The notes beneath the pieces were generated by a model. That model did no database searches and was not told where the DNA came from. It was given only the letters and a program-made list of their open reading frames with translations. A DNA stretch of 64,000 bases. It comes from Paenibacillus paridis. GTDB taxonomy: Bacteria > Bacillota > Bacilli > Paenibacillales > Paenibacillaceae. The DNA lies in NCBI RefSeq assembly GCF_006345825.1, contig NZ_VCIX01000070.1:10556-74555 (forward strand). Direction: 5' to 3'. A program made the translations under genes and the position numbers. Below, in pieces: positions 62,381 through 64,000 of the stretch. Every line of letters starts with the position of its first letter. Within the stretch, counting starts at the first letter, position 1.

Positions 62381-62399
62381 AGCAGGATGCTATCCTGCT
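62381..62399. repeat. Perfect inverted repeat in the COG0523 leader
   Basis: AGCAGGAT, three bases, ATCCTGCT lies between the Zur box and the start codon. It could form a small stem in the leader RNA. Confidence 0.7.
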
Positions 62400-62404
62400 A
62401 TTAT

Positions 62405-62421
62405 ATCGTAACTGTTACGTT
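62405..62421 (-). promoter_or_regulatory. Zur box
   Basis: CGTAACTGTTACG (62407-62419) is a perfect 6-1-6 palindrome inside ATCGTAACTGTTACGTT, close to the Bacillus Zur consensus TCGTAATnATTACGA. It should repress the COG0523 gene when zinc is sufficient. Confidence 0.82.
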
Positions 62422-62565
62422 CTTTCATCTATTATACATTTAATACATTTGTAAGATATCAATTTCATTTTTAATAATAGTTTATACTCCCTTAAGCTTC
62501 CCTTAATTTCCCCGCAGGAATTATTTGCTACGATCTTAATAGACAGAAAAGGGGAGGCTTACCAC

Positions 62566-64000
62566 ATGAAAAATATGAAAGTTTCAAGAAAAATAGCGAT
62601 GATCGTAGCAGCTGCTTTATTTTTTATTATTGCTGTAGGGGCTGGAGGTAATCTCTCCATTCGCCAGATGGCTAACTTATCTAATGACCTGTACGACGAC
62701 AGCCTGCTGCCGCTTTCCTGGATTAAACAAGTTTCAGCTAACGACTATAAACACAATGCCTTGTTCTTAGAATTTATGTTCAACGAAGATAACACTCGTA
62801 TCGATAGTTTAGTCGAGCAAATACATAGCAATTCAGATGCATCCAGTTCGCTTCTTCAGCAATATCGCTCCACGACGCGTACCAATAACGAAACTGCTTT
62901 ATTGAAAGAATACGATGGACTGCTCGCTCAGTATAACGAACAAGAACAGCAAATCGTAGATCTCATGATGAATGGAAAAGTCAATGAAGCCTACACCCTG
63001 TATACAGGGCAAACGGCTGGCCTACGCGCAAGCATGACTGAACTTCTTACTAAACTAGCAAACTCAGCGGAGGAAACCGCCGCTTCAATGAATCAGGCAA
63101 GCGAAACGCGTGCCGCAAACAGCAACCTTATTACATTGCTCGGTACACTCGCAGCCCTGCTGCTGCTCATACCAATTGCTATTGTTATAACTAAAATGAT
63201 TACAAAACCGGTCATATCGCTTCAGCATCTGATGAAGGAAGCAGAACATGGAAATCTTACCGTGGAAGGCAGCTACTTCTCCCAAGATGAGATTGGCCAA
63301 TTAACCAAATCGTTTAATACGATGATTGGCGGCATCCACGCCCTCCTTCAACAGGTTAGCCAGAGCGCACAGACGCTTACCGCCTCGTCTGAGGAGCTCA
63401 CGGCAAGCGTTCATCAAACCTCCGGTGCAGCAGAACAGATGGCTGGAGAAGCATCAGGGCTAGCCGCTGGCTTCGAGCAGCAGACGGAAACGATCAATAG
63501 CCTTAGCTCTGCTGCGGACCATATGGTCAGCCAGCTCTCGTACGTCGAGAGAATTGGCAAGGAAATGAAGCTGCTCGCCCACGACGCAGAGCTCGCCAAT
63601 CATACCGGGGCCGACGCTGCCTCGCAAATCCATGAACAGATGCTCGAAATCAAACAAAACGTGGAAGAAACCGAAGCGGATATCAATGCTCTTTACGAAG
63701 CCTCATCCACTATTGGCTCCATCGTAACGGCCATAAACGAAATCGCCGGACAAACAAATCTGCTCTCTCTAAATGCTTCCATTGAAGCTGCACGAGCAGG
63801 CGATGCCGGACGCGGATTCACGGTAGTTGCGAGCGAGATTCGCAAGCTCGCGGATGATTCGGCCGCATCTTCAAGGCAAATCGCAGAACTCGTCGCGCAT
63901 ATGCAAGCCAAAACCGAGGCAGCCGTTCATTCGATGCGCAAAGGGGCCGAGCGTGTCGAAGCCGGTATGCAGCGGAGCCTTCACGCTTCCGCTTCCTTTG
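62566..64000 (+). CDS. Methyl-accepting chemotaxis protein, 3' end outside window
   Basis: The frame is open from ATG 62566, behind GGGGAGG, to the right edge (478 codons). It has a first membrane helix (residues 10-29), a four-helix-bundle sensor domain (about 33-185, 4HB_MCP-like), a second helix (about 187-207), HAMP, and the start of the signalling coiled coil. The conserved hairpin tip [20 protein letters not shown] is present, so it is a chemoreceptor that docks CheA/CheW. The C-terminal methylation helix is cut off by the window end. No chemotaxis gene is next to it in the window. Confidence 0.94.
   Translation, partial: MKNMKVSRKIAMIVAAALFFIIAVGAGGNLSIRQMANLSNDLYDDSLLPLSWIKQVSANDYKHNALFLEFMFNEDNTRIDSLVEQIHSNSDASSSLLQQYRSTTRTNNETALLKEYDGLLAQYNEQEQQIVDLMMNGKVNEAYTLYTGQTAGLRASMTELLTKLANSAEETAASMNQASETRAANSNLITLLGTLAALLLLIPIAIVITKMITKPVISLQHLMKEAEHGNLTVEGSYFSQDEIGQLTKSFNTMIGGIHALLQQVSQSAQTLTASSEELTASVHQTSGAAEQMAGEASGLAAGFEQQTETINSLSSAADHMVSQLSYVERIGKEMKLLAHDAELANHTGADAASQIHEQMLEIKQNVEETEADINALYEASSTIGSIVTAINEIAGQTNLLSLNASIEAARAGDAGRGFTVVASEIRKLADDSAASSRQIAELVAHMQAKTEAAVHSMRKGAERVEAGMQRSLHASASF

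Overview
The window looks like chromosomal DNA of a Bacillota organism close to Paenibacillus. The reasons are strong AAGGAGG-type ribosome binding sites, frequent TTG and GTG starts, the Bacilli gene order lipoprotein–alr–ndoAI–ndoA, Fur and Zur boxes of the Bacillus type, and an intact copy of the Bacillus sigY operon layout. I see no rRNA, tRNA, CRISPR array, transposase or prophage. Gene assignments come from reading motifs and gene order; no database search was run.

Layout. 1-3630: end of a small unknown gene, then the sigY–yxlC–yxlD–yxlE–yxlF–yxlG operon (minus) behind a textbook autoregulatory ECF promoter. 3683-7010: two PH-domain membrane proteins and an M24 peptidase. 7070-13298: a nine-gene Tad (type IVc pilus-like) operon with CpaB, a degenerate CpaE, the CpaF ATPase, TadB, TadC, two tiny paralogous membrane peptides and two minor-pilin-like proteins, preceded by a promoter and a hairpin that looks like an attenuator. 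13429-16885: ndoA/ndoAI toxin–antitoxin, alr and a LolA-like lipoprotein. 17254-18236: PspC and PspA. 18301-20908: iron module (Fur box, AraC–FecB-like regulator, siderophore-binding lipoprotein). 20966-23646: KhtT, a Gre-domain protein, a possible leader peptide behind an attenuator-like terminator, PPK2 and an M50 protease. 23761-25967: hydrolase, unknown cysteine-rich protein, DJ-1/PfpI protein.

26203-37579 is the most interesting part. A 1648-residue DUF4132 protein with a small partner is followed by the five-gene STM4011–STM4015 set (two radical SAM enzymes, an alkaline-phosphatase/sulfatase-fold hydrolase, an ATP-grasp ligase and a leucine-rich protein). Two different arrays of about 3.5 tandem units, with periods of 123 bp and 112 bp, lie exactly on either side of the five-gene operon. 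The gene families are known only by placeholder names; their joint product or target is not known to me.

38144-45342: a peptide/nickel-type ABC importer with a fused double ATPase, and an NtaA/DmoA-type flavin monooxygenase, probably for scavenging a sulfur- or nitrogen-containing organic compound. 45486-46337: an SDR oxidoreductase. 46520-49150: a MerR regulator and multidrug-type ABC exporter with a 19-bp-spacer promoter. 49316-53131: a small membrane protein, alpha-galactosidase and LacI regulator. 53252-57637: a lipoprotein and a second ECF sigma/anti-sigma/ABC-2 transporter operon. 57709-64000: a Cache–GGDEF–EAL protein, a secreted repeat protein, a Zur-controlled COG0523 GTPase and the start of a chemotaxis receptor that runs off the right edge.
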